Counted from the stretch's first letter, positions 33,994 to 43,822 are shown. The stretch: DNA of 64,000 nt from Indolivaga alginatilytica (GCF_003201355.1 NZ_QICL01000023.1:1-64000); one strand, 5' to 3'. Translations and numbers: made by a program. The notes: generated by a model from the letters alone, not told the origin.

Positions 33994-36813
33994 TTACAAT
34001 TTCGATTTACGCATTCGCCTTTTATAGAATAAATAAAGTAAACCTAAGAGAAATAGCATTACAAAGAGGCTTGGTTCCGACATGCGTTGCGTATCATCAT
34101 TCAAATCTAACGATCTGTTTCCCGACAAAGCTTCTTCTTGTTTCTTCTTCAACATTTCTTTTTGTGCTTCATTCTCCACAACAATATATGCAGTAAGCGG
34201 TGTCAATATTCTGGATTTAAAACTATTCTGAACCAATGGCAACCATTGCTCATCTGCTGTTTGAGGATACAGAGCCTGCAACATCCATTGCCCCTGTATT
34301 AATAATCCCGATTCCCAATTCTTTTCTTTGATACTGGCGAGATTACTCTTCAACACCTTACTCTTAGTATTTAATACTATGGATGGCAAACTGTCGTTAG
34401 GCAGATATGACAAAGGTTTATCTATCGATGGCCATACTTTCACCTTACATTCGGGGAATGCTGTCACTCCGCTTTCGACAATACTTCGCACATCCTCAAA
34501 CAATGAATAAGAAGATAAACGCTCGCCATTTAAACCATAGAATTTATCATTCTCCGGATATGTAAATTTTAAATCTGCAAAATCATTATATACAATGGCT
34601 TTCTGAATATTATCACTCACCACTACAATAATAGGATAAGTATCTTTAGGATTAGTATACGATTCGAACAATATTTTTTTTATCGCCCTATCCAAGAAAA
34701 AGCCGCCTTCCGTATATTGAGATTTCAGATACTCTTCCCATCCCTCAGCCATTTCTTTGGTTTTGACATAGGTTCCCGTATAAGAGATTCGGGCTCCTTG
34801 CCCACTTATTATATTCTTATTAAGCAGACCTTTTATATCTGAGATATTTTGCCTTTGCTTATCAGAGGTCGCATGGGATATATCTACAATAAAATGATAA
34901 TAGGGCTTTCTGGATACAGTTTTTAGACTTTGTTTTTCTTTAGATGAAACATACACAACTTCGCGCTTCTCGTTCTCTATCTGATTTTTCACCTGGCTTT
35001 CTACACCTATCGTCTTTTCTACACCGGAATCGCTACCCAATGCAACAGAATGCCCATCGATATTAATCACTACCGGATCTTTGTGAATAAATTGAATACC
35101 TGTACGTCGCACCTCTCCTGTGCTAAAAGGAAATACTCGAAAATCCACCTTATTACCCGAAAGATAATGCAGCATCCCCGGATCACGGTTTTCGTTCCGT
35201 ATTTGGGAAAATACCCATGTGGCAGCTTTTTTTTCAGCCAAGATACCCATCTCTTTTATATCTCCTACATATAAATAGTAATCGCTTATCCAGCAACCGT
35301 CAGGCAAATCTATTTGTGTTATATATTCAGAATTCCGAAGTGAGGCAAGCCGATTTTCTATTGACAAATCGATCCAACTAACCCATGCCGCTTTTTCTTT
35401 ATCATATTGGCTTCGGTGCTGAATATCTATTATACTTATTTCTGCGTTACCCACTTTAGCTAACTCCTCTGTTTCCTGATCAGGAGATTCATTATAAGAA
35501 AAAACGTTCTTAATCAATTGCTTTTTATTAAACGAAAGATTCAAATTATCAAGAACTAACCATTTAAAATAACTTGATAAGTAAGGCGTTGAATTATAGA
35601 AAAACTGACTCTGTTTGTTTTCATCAACTACTTTCAGAGTTTTCAGTACCGAACCTGCATTCAAATCATACTCCTTTGTATAATCGGGACTATAGAGATA
35701 TTCAAGGGTTTCGAATAAAACCGATCTTTCATACTGATAGCTTAGCGAAACACCTATGGGTAAAATGAAGAAGCCAACAATCATTATCGGATATAATAAT
35801 GATTTACGGTATAATGTTCTCAGGTATTTAAAATCTTCGTAAATCAGATCTAAATGAATAATAAACAACAAAAGAGGTGTAAGCATCAAAAAACCAGTAC
35901 CAATAAGCAATATAGCGAAAACAGATAGAGGTAGAAAAGGCAAAAAGACCAAGAAGAAATAGAAGGTATATAGAAAAGTAGCACATCGACCAAAGAATAC
36001 AAATAGTCGAACCTTGCGATTCTCGAAAGATGGTAAACAAATCAAAACTCCATTCACTACAGCTAGTATAGGAAATGCATAACTCGAAAAATCACCAAAT
36101 AAATCATCCACGAAGCTATTGAGAAATAACCCTAATAGAGGAAATAGTAGAGCAACAGGTATTTTCCAGAACAATTCATACTCCTTCCGGATTGTCTTAT
36201 CCGAGATCAGTATATACAGAAACCGGATCAGGAAAAACAAGAAAAAGGTGATCCCTATAATCATTAAACTGATCAATATATGATGTCCATCAGAAGACAC
36301 TATTGTCCATAAAGGAGCTAATAAAATACCAAATACATAGAATAAAACAGGAATAAACAGTGCTGCTAAAATATTAGGCCAAGCTTTCATTCGTTTGGTA
36401 TGAGGTGTGAGAATTAACACCAAGCATAACAATGAATGGATGAGTGTAGGCATCAAAAAAGTACCTACATATAAATAAATATTACCAGAGAATAACCAGC
36501 GAGGTACATTCCAAGGAACAAAATCGTCCGAATAATTCGCATATACATATAAATATATAGCATAAATAACCAATGATATAGCGCTATAAAAAATACAGAT
36601 ATGCTTTTTTCTTACACATTGAATAGTCGCATACGCAAACGATAATCCAGACAAGCCGATAAGGCTCAAAGCAAATAGCTTCCACAACCATAATTCACTA
36701 GCAGAGAGAAAACTTTCTATAATATGCAGTTCACTCCAACCTATAAAAATTAAAAGAAGTACAGGTAACGTGTTTACAATAAAAATCCATCTGGGATCAA
36801 GCAATTTTTTCAT
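33994..36813 (-). CDS. MSEP-CTERM exosortase substrate, large membrane protein
   Basis: The 939-residue protein has about ten membrane helices in residues 1-370, then a large extracytoplasmic region with a VIT-like block (DFRVFPFSTGEVRRTGIQF) and a degenerate vWA-like segment (YHFIVDISHATSDKQ, about 610-624). The C-terminus has the tripartite sorting signal: Met911-Ser-Glu-Pro914, a membrane helix (LFVMLFLLGLLYLFY) and a basic tail (KRRMRKSKL). MSEP at this place is the hallmark of MSEP-CTERM proteins, which occur as the only substrate beside exosortase K. Function after processing is unknown. Its start overlaps the exosortase gene by 17 nt. Confidence 0.85.
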   Translation of the reverse strand: MKKLLDPRWIFIVNTLPVLLLIFIGWSELHIIESFLSASELWLWKLFALSLIGLSGLSFAYATIQCVRKKHICIFYSAISLVIYAIYLYVYANYSDDFVPWNVPRWLFSGNIYLYVGTFLMPTLIHSLLCLVLILTPHTKRMKAWPNILAALFIPVLFYVFGILLAPLWTIVSSDGHHILISLMIIGITFFLFFLIRFLYILISDKTIRKEYELFWKIPVALLFPLLGLFLNSFVDDLFGDFSSYAFPILAVVNGVLICLPSFENRKVRLFVFFGRCATFLYTFYFFLVFLPFLPLSVFAILLIGTGFLMLTPLLLFIIHLDLIYEDFKYLRTLYRKSLLYPIMIVGFFILPIGVSLSYQYERSVLFETLEYLYSPDYTKEYDLNAGSVLKTLKVVDENKQSQFFYNSTPYLSSYFKWLVLDNLNLSFNKKQLIKNVFSYNESPDQETEELAKVGNAEISIIDIQHRSQYDKEKAAWVSWIDLSIENRLASLRNSEYITQIDLPDGCWISDYYLYVGDIKEMGILAEKKAATWVFSQIRNENRDPGMLHYLSGNKVDFRVFPFSTGEVRRTGIQFIHKDPVVINIDGHSVALGSDSGVEKTIGVESQVKNQIENEKREVVYVSSKEKQSLKTVSRKPYYHFIVDISHATSDKQRQNISDIKGLLNKNIISGQGARISYTGTYVKTKEMAEGWEEYLKSQYTEGGFFLDRAIKKILFESYTNPKDTYPIIVVVSDNIQKAIVYNDFADLKFTYPENDKFYGLNGERLSSYSLFEDVRSIVESGVTAFPECKVKVWPSIDKPLSYLPNDSLPSIVLNTKSKVLKSNLASIKEKNWESGLLIQGQWMLQALYPQTADEQWLPLVQNSFKSRILTPLTAYIVVENEAQKEMLKKKQEEALSGNRSLDLNDDTQRMSEPSLFVMLFLLGLLYLFYKRRMRKSKL

Positions 36814-37324
36814 TATCCTTTATTTTAGTGATAGTGTAGTTTAATATGAAAAAAAACAAGATTAGAAAAGAGAGGTATACAAAAATTCCCTCCATTTGAT
36901 GCAACCATGTGCCGGTAGGATCAATATACTGAGGAAGTTTACCCCTCATTAAAAGAATATATCCTGTTATTCTCGATACATTAGCCAATAGGGTTGCCAC
37001 ATATGATAAAAAAAGAGAAAGGGGGATTATCAATAAGAAATTGATCTTTTGCGATTTGATAAGTACAAAAGAAGCCATCAGAAAACCTATCAGCCAGAAA
37101 GTATATCCCGAGCACGATTTGTTTATCACAATATTCAATTGCGAATGGAAGTAGCCGACTTCATCTATGTATACAGCTTTTGACCCGATAATAATTTCTA
37201 TTAGCTTATTTGTGGGCATCAATAAAAACTGCATCATATTTGCATCGAGGAATGCGAATACAAATCTCAGACATGCAAATATCAAAAAACAGATTCCAAT
37301 GTATATAATCTCTCTCTTAACCAT
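36797..37324 (-). CDS. xrtK: Exosortase (XrtK-like)
   Basis: A 175-residue inner-membrane transpeptidase/protease with about five helices and the exosortase catalytic triad: Cys71 in NKSCSGYTFW, Arg118 in ANVSRI and His142 in TWLHQMEGIF. Exosortases cleave and sort proteins with a C-terminal motif-helix-basic signal. It is short, like XrtK, and precedes and overlaps the gene for an MSEP-CTERM protein, its presumed sole substrate. XrtN is the alternative subtype name; the MSEP motif in the partner favours XrtK. The start is the ATG at 37324; the longer frame begins with TTG. Confidence 0.85.
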   Translation of the reverse strand: MVKREIIYIGICFLIFACLRFVFAFLDANMMQFLLMPTNKLIEIIIGSKAVYIDEVGYFHSQLNIVINKSCSGYTFWLIGFLMASFVLIKSQKINFLLIIPLSLFLSYVATLLANVSRITGYILLMRGKLPQYIDPTGTWLHQMEGIFVYLSFLILFFFILNYTITKIKDNEKIA

Positions 37325-37578
37325 AAAAAGAACTTTGAAACACAAAGTAAATGATTTATTTTATATAAATACTACATTTTACAAATAAGAGTTTCTATAT
37401 TTTTCATTTTTTTTGAAGATATTTGCACCACAACTACAACAAAAAAAGATCGAATAAATTCTCATACAGGCATGTATGACTATAAAGTTAATTAACAGGA
37501 ACGTAACGTTCTGTTCGCATTAACGAAATAGTTATGCTATTCTTTTGTACTAACAAAATGTATAAATTAAATTAATGT

Positions 37579-40500
37579 ATGAAAAAATTTATTCTTTTAC
37601 TCATCGTTCTTTTAACAGGTATAAACTCGTTTGTATCTGCACAAGTAACAACAGCTTCTTTATCGGGCAGAGTCTCAGATGATTCGGATATCCTTCCGGG
37701 AGCCGTAATAATTGCAACTCATACTCCTTCGGGAACTACTTATTATGGCACTGCAAACGAAAGTGGACGCTTCCTTATTCAGGGAATGAGAACAGGCGGC
37801 CCATATACTTTAGAGATTTCGTTATTAGGATTCAATAAGTATGTTCAATCCGGAATTAATTTACGCTTGGGAGAAACCTTTGATGTTCAGATCAAACTTG
37901 AGCAGGATAACCAAATGCTGAACGAAGTAGTAATTACCGGAGTATCTCAATTCAATGCAAACAAAACAGGAGCGGCAAGTAACTTCAACAGACAGCAGAT
38001 CGAAAATATGCCCACCGTATCGCGAAGTATCTACGATGTGGCAAAACTAACACCTCAGGCAGTAGTATCGGGATCCGGACTTTCTTTTGCAGGCAGCAAC
38101 AACCGCTACAACAGCTTCCAGATAGACGGTGCTGTAAATAACGATGTTTTTGGACTAGCTTCAAGCGGAACCAACGGCGGACAATCGGGAGCAAATCCTA
38201 TTTCTTTGGATGCAATTGAAGAAATTCAAGTGGTTATAGCACCTTTCGACGTACGTCAAAGCGGCTTTACGGGTGGAGGTATCAATGCCATCACCAAATC
38301 GGGAACAAATACTGTACACGGATCACTTTATGGATATTTCAACAATCAGGATTTAGTTGGAAAAACAGCCGGAAAAAATATCGAAAACAGAATAAAGCTT
38401 ACCAATCAGTCTGAAAAAACATACGGTTTTACAATCGGAGGACCCATTGTAAAAGATAAATTATTCATCTTTGCCAATGCCGAAAAGGTCGAAAAAACTT
38501 ATCCATCGTCTTATAATGTTGGAGCAGGTTCTAACATAACCAAAGAGCAAGCCGATCAGGTTATTAATAAATTAAGCTCATTGACTGGCGGATATAACGG
38601 TGGCGGATACGGACAACAAGATGTCAACACCGAAGCGACCAAATTATTAGCAAGAATAGACTGGAATATAAATAAGGTACACAAAGCAACTGTAAGATAC
38701 AGTTATGTTGAAGCCTCTCAATTAAACTTCTCGAATTCAGCCAATGCACTTCGTTTGAATGACAACGGATATAATATGAATAACAAGACGAATTCGTTTG
38801 TCGGAGAATTGAATTCAAGATTATCGCAAGAATGGTTTAATGAATTTCGTGTAGGCTATACACGTGTACGCGACTTCCGTGAATTTTCGGGACAGGCTTT
38901 ACCTTATATAAAGGTAAACCTAGCCAATACCAACTCTATCGAAATGGGAACAGAACGTTACTCTCCCGCAAATTCGTTAGATCAGGACGTATGGACATTA
39001 ACCAATAATACCACTTGGTATAAAGGTAATCATACCATTACTTTTGGTACACACAATGAACTTTTCAAGATGAAAAACCTTTTCATCAGAGATAACTTCG
39101 GGTCTTATATCTACAACTCTATAGAAGATTTTCTATCTGTAGGCACAGCCAATGAGGTAGCTCCTAACGAATATAACTATTCATTCTCGCGTGAAGATAT
39201 AACAGGAAGTAAAAACTGGGCACCCTCTTTCGGTGCTGCTCAATTGGGTTTCTACGGACAGGACGATTGGGCTGTAACAGACAAATTCAACTTAACTTAT
39301 GGATTAAGAGTCGATCTGCCAATATTTCTTGATACTCCCGGCAAAAACGAAGCATTCAATGCTTCTGCCATTGCACAGGAATATCAAATTGCAACAGACC
39401 AAATGCCAAAAACCCAAGTAATGCTATCACCTCGTGTAGGTTTCAGATGGAATGTAGACGAAAATAAAAATACATTGCTTCGTGGGGGATTAGGTGTATT
39501 TACAGGACGTGTTCCTTTTGTCTGGATATCAAACAGCTTCTCAAATACAGGAGTTGAATATAGCCGCACCCGAATAACGGGATATGATAAAAACGGAGCC
39601 GTTTCTCAAGAAATGAAAGACGCAATCGCCAATGGGTTTAAATTCCAGATCGATCCGACCAAACAATTTACACCTAATGCCTTGACCTCAGAAATTGATG
39701 TAGTGGACAAAAACTTCAAATTCCCACAAGTATTCCGTGTAAACTTGGCAGCAGATCAAAATCTGGGTAATGGCTTTAGAGGTTCTATTGAAGGATTATA
39801 CTCTAAGACTCTTAATAATGTAACATACAAAAATCTTGCAGTACATGAAAGTGGAAAATACCTGAATAATGGCGGAGATCAACGCCCGTTGTACACAGCC
39901 AGAATAAACCCGGCAACCAACGCTGCATATACCAAAGAATATACAGGTATTGTTTACCTTACGAATACAAGCGAGGGATATACATATAGTGTGACCGGAA
40001 AATTAGAAAAAGAATTTGATTTTGGGTTAAATACAATGATCGCTTACACATTCGGACATTCTAAAGGTGTAAATGATGGAACTTCAAGCCAAGCTTTTTC
40101 TAACTGGTCTTACAACGAGAACAGACAAGGACCTAATAATCCTGAATTATCTTATTCGGATTTTGATACTCCACACCGTATCATAGGAACAATATCATAC
40201 AGAAAAGAATATGCTAAGAATTTTGCAACTTCTGTTAGTTTATTTTATAACGGTCAGTCAGGAGCTAACTATTCTGTAACTTATAAAAACAATATTAACA
40301 ACGACGGAGCGTCAGGTAATGATATACTTTACATTCCGACAGACACAGAATTAGCAGGTATGAAGTTCCAAGACATCAAGACTAATGCTGGTGTTGTGAC
40401 CAGCACAATAGAACAACAACGCACAGCATTGGGTGAATGGATCAACGGGACTAAAGATATCAGAGAGAAAAAAGGGCAATATATTGAAAGAAATGGTCTT

Positions 40501-40803
40501 AGAACACCATTCGAGCACCACTTCGATTTTCATATTGCACAAGATTTCTATATCAATGTTTCAGGCAGACGTCATACATTGCAAGTGAACTTCGATATTC
40601 TGAATGTAGGAAACTTATTGAATAGTGCGTGGGGATTATACAATAGCCCCGGATATTCATACGCTCCTGTTACAGTTGCAAGTGTTGACACTGAAGGAGT
40701 ACCAACATTCCAATTTACAAAACCTTCGGGAGAGAAACTATACAGTATCTCAGATTATAATTCACGCTGGCGTTCTCAAATAGGAGTCAGATACATTTTC
40801 TAA
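37579..40803 (+). CDS. Oar-like TonB-dependent receptor
   Basis: The 1074-residue outer-membrane protein has a signal peptide (1-21, ending SFVSA), a carboxypeptidase-regulatory-like beta domain (about 27-112, LSGRVSDDSDILPGAVIIAT), a plug domain (about 115-240, with NNRYNSFQIDGAVNNDVFG and FDVRQSGFTGGGINAITKSG) and a 22-stranded barrel ending in the aromatic RSQIGVRYIF. The Oar branch differs from SusC and has no SusD partner, as here. Ligand unknown; phosphate ester or peptide uptake cannot be told apart. A nucleotide pyrophosphatase gene follows after 115 nt but has its own promoter. Confidence 0.93.
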   Translation: MKKFILLLIVLLTGINSFVSAQVTTASLSGRVSDDSDILPGAVIIATHTPSGTTYYGTANESGRFLIQGMRTGGPYTLEISLLGFNKYVQSGINLRLGETFDVQIKLEQDNQMLNEVVITGVSQFNANKTGAASNFNRQQIENMPTVSRSIYDVAKLTPQAVVSGSGLSFAGSNNRYNSFQIDGAVNNDVFGLASSGTNGGQSGANPISLDAIEEIQVVIAPFDVRQSGFTGGGINAITKSGTNTVHGSLYGYFNNQDLVGKTAGKNIENRIKLTNQSEKTYGFTIGGPIVKDKLFIFANAEKVEKTYPSSYNVGAGSNITKEQADQVINKLSSLTGGYNGGGYGQQDVNTEATKLLARIDWNINKVHKATVRYSYVEASQLNFSNSANALRLNDNGYNMNNKTNSFVGELNSRLSQEWFNEFRVGYTRVRDFREFSGQALPYIKVNLANTNSIEMGTERYSPANSLDQDVWTLTNNTTWYKGNHTITFGTHNELFKMKNLFIRDNFGSYIYNSIEDFLSVGTANEVAPNEYNYSFSREDITGSKNWAPSFGAAQLGFYGQDDWAVTDKFNLTYGLRVDLPIFLDTPGKNEAFNASAIAQEYQIATDQMPKTQVMLSPRVGFRWNVDENKNTLLRGGLGVFTGRVPFVWISNSFSNTGVEYSRTRITGYDKNGAVSQEMKDAIANGFKFQIDPTKQFTPNALTSEIDVVDKNFKFPQVFRVNLAADQNLGNGFRGSIEGLYSKTLNNVTYKNLAVHESGKYLNNGGDQRPLYTARINPATNAAYTKEYTGIVYLTNTSEGYTYSVTGKLEKEFDFGLNTMIAYTFGHSKGVNDGTSSQAFSNWSYNENRQGPNNPELSYSDFDTPHRIIGTISYRKEYAKNFATSVSLFYNGQSGANYSVTYKNNINNDGASGNDILYIPTDTELAGMKFQDIKTNAGVVTSTIEQQRTALGEWINGTKDIREKKGQYIERNGLRTPFEHHFDFHIAQDFYINVSGRRHTLQVNFDILNVGNLLNSAWGLYNSPGYSYAPVTVASVDTEGVPTFQFTKPSGEKLYSISDYNSRWRSQIGVRYIF

Positions 40804-40847
40804 CTCAAAAGACTGCCTGGTTATATATAAAAAGAATTCCTATTCAT

Positions 40848-40855
40848 TAACTTTG
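40848..40855 (+). promoter_or_regulatory. -7 promoter element of the pyrophosphatase gene
   Basis: TAACTTTG, an exact TAnnTTTG match, 63 nt upstream of the ATG at 40919. The hairpin at 40871-40898 lies between the two, inside the predicted leader. No -33 TTG is seen. Confidence 0.5.
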
Positions 40856-40870
40856 CAATAGGGTATTCAT

Positions 40871-40898
40871 GTAGAGACGTAATCTATTACGTCTCTAC
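40871..40898. repeat. 13-bp palindromic hairpin (family C)
   Basis: GTAGAGACGTAAT (40871-40883) pairs perfectly with ATTACGTCTCTAC (40886-40898) across a 2-nt centre. There is no T-run, so it is not a terminator. Short GTAGAGACG palindromes of this kind are scattered in many bacterial genomes; only one copy is present here. Confidence 0.75.
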
Positions 40899-40918
40899 TA
40901 ATAAAAAACAAATCGGTT

Positions 40919-42127
40919 ATGAACAGACTTTATTCCTTATTTTTCATTCTTCTGATTATAGCTTCCGGCTCCAATCTCTATTCTCAGAACAATGATAATT
41001 ATACTATTATAATTTCTTTAGATGGTTTTAGATGGGATTACCCTCAAATACATGGAACGCCCAATTTAGATAAAATGGCTCAAAAAGGAGTAAGTGCTGT
41101 TATGAGACCATCGTATCCGGCATCTACTTTCCCCAACCATTATACACTGGTAACAGGACTTGTTCCCGATCATCATGGTATTATAAACAATATATTTTGG
41201 GACAGGGCGAACAACAGGCAATATAGCATGGGAGACTCGCTGACTCGCTATAACCCCGATTATTATAAAGGTGAACCCATCTGGACAACGGCTCAGCGAC
41301 AAGGGGTAAAAGCTGCCAGCATTTACTGGGTAGGATCAGATATAAATATCAAAAACTCATACCCTACCTATTACAAAGAATGGGCAGAACAACCACGACT
41401 CACTTTTGAGCAACGGGTTGACACTGCACTAGCCATGCTTAATAAAAAGGAAGAAGATCGCCCCCGATTAATCACTCTATACATGGATGAACCCGATGCG
41501 TCAGGACATCATTTCGGACCTAATGGAAAAGAAACTAAAATAATGGTGAATCACATAGATAGTCTTATAGGGAAACTGATTGACGGAATAAAATCGCTAC
41601 CCTTCGGTGATAGAGTAAATCTAATAGTGACAGCAGATCATGGTATGACTTATGTTTCGAAAGATCGGTTTATAAATATTAATGATTATCTGAAACCATC
41701 ATGGTACGAGCGGGCAGTAGGCACTAACCCTACATCTATATTTGCAAGCAAAGAGAACCAAGATTCAATATATAAAGCATTGTCGAACATTGATAATATT
41801 AAAGTATATCGAAAAAATAAAGTGCCGAAAAGCCTTAAATACGGAACAAATCCTAACATTGGAGATATTGTAGTTATTCCTGCTTGTGGATGGCAGTTTG
41901 GCTTTAAGCCATCACCTAATATAGGTGCACATGGATATGATCCTGCTCATCCCGATATGCAAGTCATCTTTTTTGCGTTCGGTCCCGATTTCAAAGAAAA
42001 TTACAAAGGAAAAACGTTTGATAATACAGCGATATATCCCCTACTCGCTCATTTATTAGGCGTAAAACCGGCTCACAATGACGGGAACTTTAAGCAAGTA
42101 AAACCATTCTTGAACAAAAAGAAATAA
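40919..42127 (+). CDS. Exported nucleotide pyrophosphatase / phosphodiesterase
   Basis: The 402-residue protein has a signal peptide (about 1-22) and the NPP branch of the alkaline-phosphatase superfamily: first metal Asp in IISLDGFRWDY (about 33-37), nucleophile Thr70 in YPASTFPNHYTLVTG, MDEPDASGHHFGP (metal Asp/His, about 190-202), TADHGM (about 239-244) and the late metal His in GAHGYDP. It should hydrolyse nucleotide or phospholipid diesters in the periplasm. The dinuclear zinc residues all appear present. Whether it works with the preceding Oar-like receptor is open. Confidence 0.92.
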   Translation: MNRLYSLFFILLIIASGSNLYSQNNDNYTIIISLDGFRWDYPQIHGTPNLDKMAQKGVSAVMRPSYPASTFPNHYTLVTGLVPDHHGIINNIFWDRANNRQYSMGDSLTRYNPDYYKGEPIWTTAQRQGVKAASIYWVGSDINIKNSYPTYYKEWAEQPRLTFEQRVDTALAMLNKKEEDRPRLITLYMDEPDASGHHFGPNGKETKIMVNHIDSLIGKLIDGIKSLPFGDRVNLIVTADHGMTYVSKDRFININDYLKPSWYERAVGTNPTSIFASKENQDSIYKALSNIDNIKVYRKNKVPKSLKYGTNPNIGDIVVIPACGWQFGFKPSPNIGAHGYDPAHPDMQVIFFAFGPDFKENYKGKTFDNTAIYPLLAHLLGVKPAHNDGNFKQVKPFLNKKK

Positions 42128-42128
42128 G

Positions 42129-42206
42129 AAGGTCGAAAACCTTTTCATTACTTTGGCAGGTATAATATAACTACAGACAGTTATAATCATAAAACATAGT
42201 ATTAAA
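42129..42206 (-). repeat. Dispersed repeat family A, copy 6 (full length, inverted)
   Basis: Begins two bases after the pyrophosphatase stop codon with AAGGT-CGAAA-ACCTT (a degraded palindrome), then runs in inverse orientation: TTTTCATTACTTTGGCAGG, the TATAACTA/ACAGACAGTTATA part and ATAAAACATAGTATTAAA. All consensus blocks are present. Confidence 0.85.
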
Positions 42207-42269
42207 TACTTTGAGCTACTTAATTAATCCGATAGTAACAAAATAGAGCGAATACTGTAATAATTAATC

Positions 42270-42389
42270 ATGACATTTGTAATAGAAGATCACAATTATC
42301 TGTTCCGTGTTGTTTTAGGTTATTCTTATTTGTTCGCTGCTTTTTTAGAAAATAATAAATTACTACTTTTAGAAAAAACAAGTGCCTAG
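42270..42389 (+). CDS. Possible 39-residue ORF ending inside a terminator
   Basis: An ATG at 42270 opens a 40-codon frame (MTFVIEDHNYLFRVVLGYSY and so on, ending LLLLEKTSA). Its stop codon is in the loop of the terminator hairpin at 42374-42408. The peptide is hydrophobic in the middle. No consensus promoter is seen. It could be a leader peptide, a small membrane peptide, part of a small RNA or chance. Confidence 0.25.
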   Translation: MTFVIEDHNYLFRVVLGYSYLFAAFLENNKLLLLEKTSA

Positions 42390-42408
42390 TGATTAGTCGC
42401 TTGTTTTT
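42374..42408 (+). terminator. Hairpin with T-run before the ppx gene
   Basis: AAAAACAAG (42374-42382) pairs with CTTGTTTTT (42400-42408) across a 17-nt loop. It looks like an intrinsic terminator but is 247 nt after the pyrophosphatase stop, with a full family A repeat in between, so it more likely ends an unseen short transcript. Confidence 0.6.
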
Positions 42409-42524
42409 ATTTTACCGAATCTCTCTCCTACGAAAAATAAATACTTCATATACTTGCAATAAGAAAGTAACACCAATGTAACTTAAGAGAAGTAATTTTC
42501 GGCTGTAAAAAATTAAACATAAAT

Positions 42525-43457
42525 ATGGATACAAAACGTTTTGCAGCAATCGATATCGGATCAAATTCCGTACGACTTTTGATTACAGATGTAATTGACT
42601 ATAAAGGGAAACCTTACTTCAAAAAAAATCAATTAATCCGCATACCTTTAAAACTAGGGGAAGATACCTTCTCAACCGGATTTATCAGCGATGTAAAAAA
42701 AGAGAAACTAACTACATTAATGCAATCCTTACAAGGATTGATAACAGTGAACGATGTAGAGGTATGGAGAGCTTGTGCAACTTCGGCAATAAGAGAGGCT
42801 GAAAATGCAACAGAAATACTTACTCATGTGGAAAACAAAACAGGCATTCACATCGAAATGATAGACCCAATAGAAGAAGCTCATTATATCAGGCTGAATA
42901 ATATTGACGAATTTCAAGAAGAAGACAGAGCCTATATTTTCACCGATGTGGGTGGTGGAAGTACCGAATTGATTCTATTCTATAAAAATCAAGAAATAGC
43001 AACAGGTTCGTTCCGCTTAGGAACACTCCGCACATTACCTGCCGAGGAAGAAAAAAATGAATGGGAAGCAATGAAAGACTGGATGGAAGAACATTGTAAG
43101 AACTTCCCCAAAATATCACTCATAGGATCGGGAGGCAATATTAACAAACTAGACTCACTACTTCGTCGATGCGGTCGCATTAAGCGTGAGGAACTCATCG
43201 CTTATTATCGTAAGCTTCGAACTATGAGCTACGAGGAACGTGTAATTAATCTAAAAGTAAGCCTCGACAGAGCCGAGGTAATTATGCCGGCCATAAATAT
43301 CTACCTTCGAATAATGAAACTATCGAGAGCATTAGTTATAGAAACGCCCATTATAGGAGTAGCAGACGGTATAATAAAAGACTTATATATAAAAGACTAT
43401 CAATACCAATCGGTATTAAGTGAAAAGAATAAAGCCCTTTACAGTACCAACTCCTGA
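42525..43457 (+). CDS. ppx: Ppx/GppA-family exopolyphosphatase
   Basis: The 310-residue protein has the actin-like fold motifs AAIDIGSNSVRLLITD (7-22) and FTDVGGGSTELILFY (139-153), and the conserved Glu pair in DPIEEAHYI. The family removes phosphate from polyphosphate or from pppGpp. This is the short form (no C-terminal HD domain), common in Bacteroidetes. It is convergent with the DUF3037 gene and the two reading frames overlap by 19 nt. Confidence 0.92.
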   Translation: MDTKRFAAIDIGSNSVRLLITDVIDYKGKPYFKKNQLIRIPLKLGEDTFSTGFISDVKKEKLTTLMQSLQGLITVNDVEVWRACATSAIREAENATEILTHVENKTGIHIEMIDPIEEAHYIRLNNIDEFQEEDRAYIFTDVGGGSTELILFYKNQEIATGSFRLGTLRTLPAEEEKNEWEAMKDWMEEHCKNFPKISLIGSGGNINKLDSLLRRCGRIKREELIAYYRKLRTMSYEERVINLKVSLDRAEVIMPAINIYLRIMKLSRALVIETPIIGVADGIIKDLYIKDYQYQSVLSEKNKALYSTNS

Positions 43458-43822
43458 AAAAGACATTCAATAGTCTGATCCAAATCGGATGAAAAACCCG
43501 AGTGGGGTCTTGAAGTCTGAATACACGAACTTCTTACTGCTGTCAACCATCTGAACCGTTCCGGAATATCGAATGTGGCAATAACTCCGCCATCCTTCGA
43601 GCCGGAGCTAATTTTCTCAAAAGCTTCCAGAATAGAATTGATCTCTTCTACGTCAGCCTCATCAGAAAATAACTTCAGCTTATTCTCGTCCACCTTATAA
43701 AGTACTTTTATATACTTAGCCTGTTTCGAGAACAAGATAATGCCCACATTAATAAACTCTTCGCGCTCAACCCTTGGCAAAACACGAATTACGGCATATT
43801 CATATAAGTGTTTTCCTTGCAT
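43439..43822 (-). CDS. DUF3037 protein
   Basis: The 127-residue protein has the DUF3037 blocks YEYAVIRVLPRVEREEFINVG, LFSKQAKYIKVLYKVDE and the end HSGFSSDLDQTIECLFQELV. No export signal is seen. The family is unassigned in function but regularly follows a HipA-like kinase gene, as here, where it overlaps the preceding gene by 23 nt. Such tight pairing suggests the two proteins work together. Confidence 0.85.
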   Translation of the reverse strand: MQGKHLYEYAVIRVLPRVEREEFINVGIILFSKQAKYIKVLYKVDENKLKLFSDEADVEEINSILEAFEKISSGSKDGGVIATFDIPERFRWLTAVRSSCIQTSRPHSGFSSDLDQTIECLFQELVL

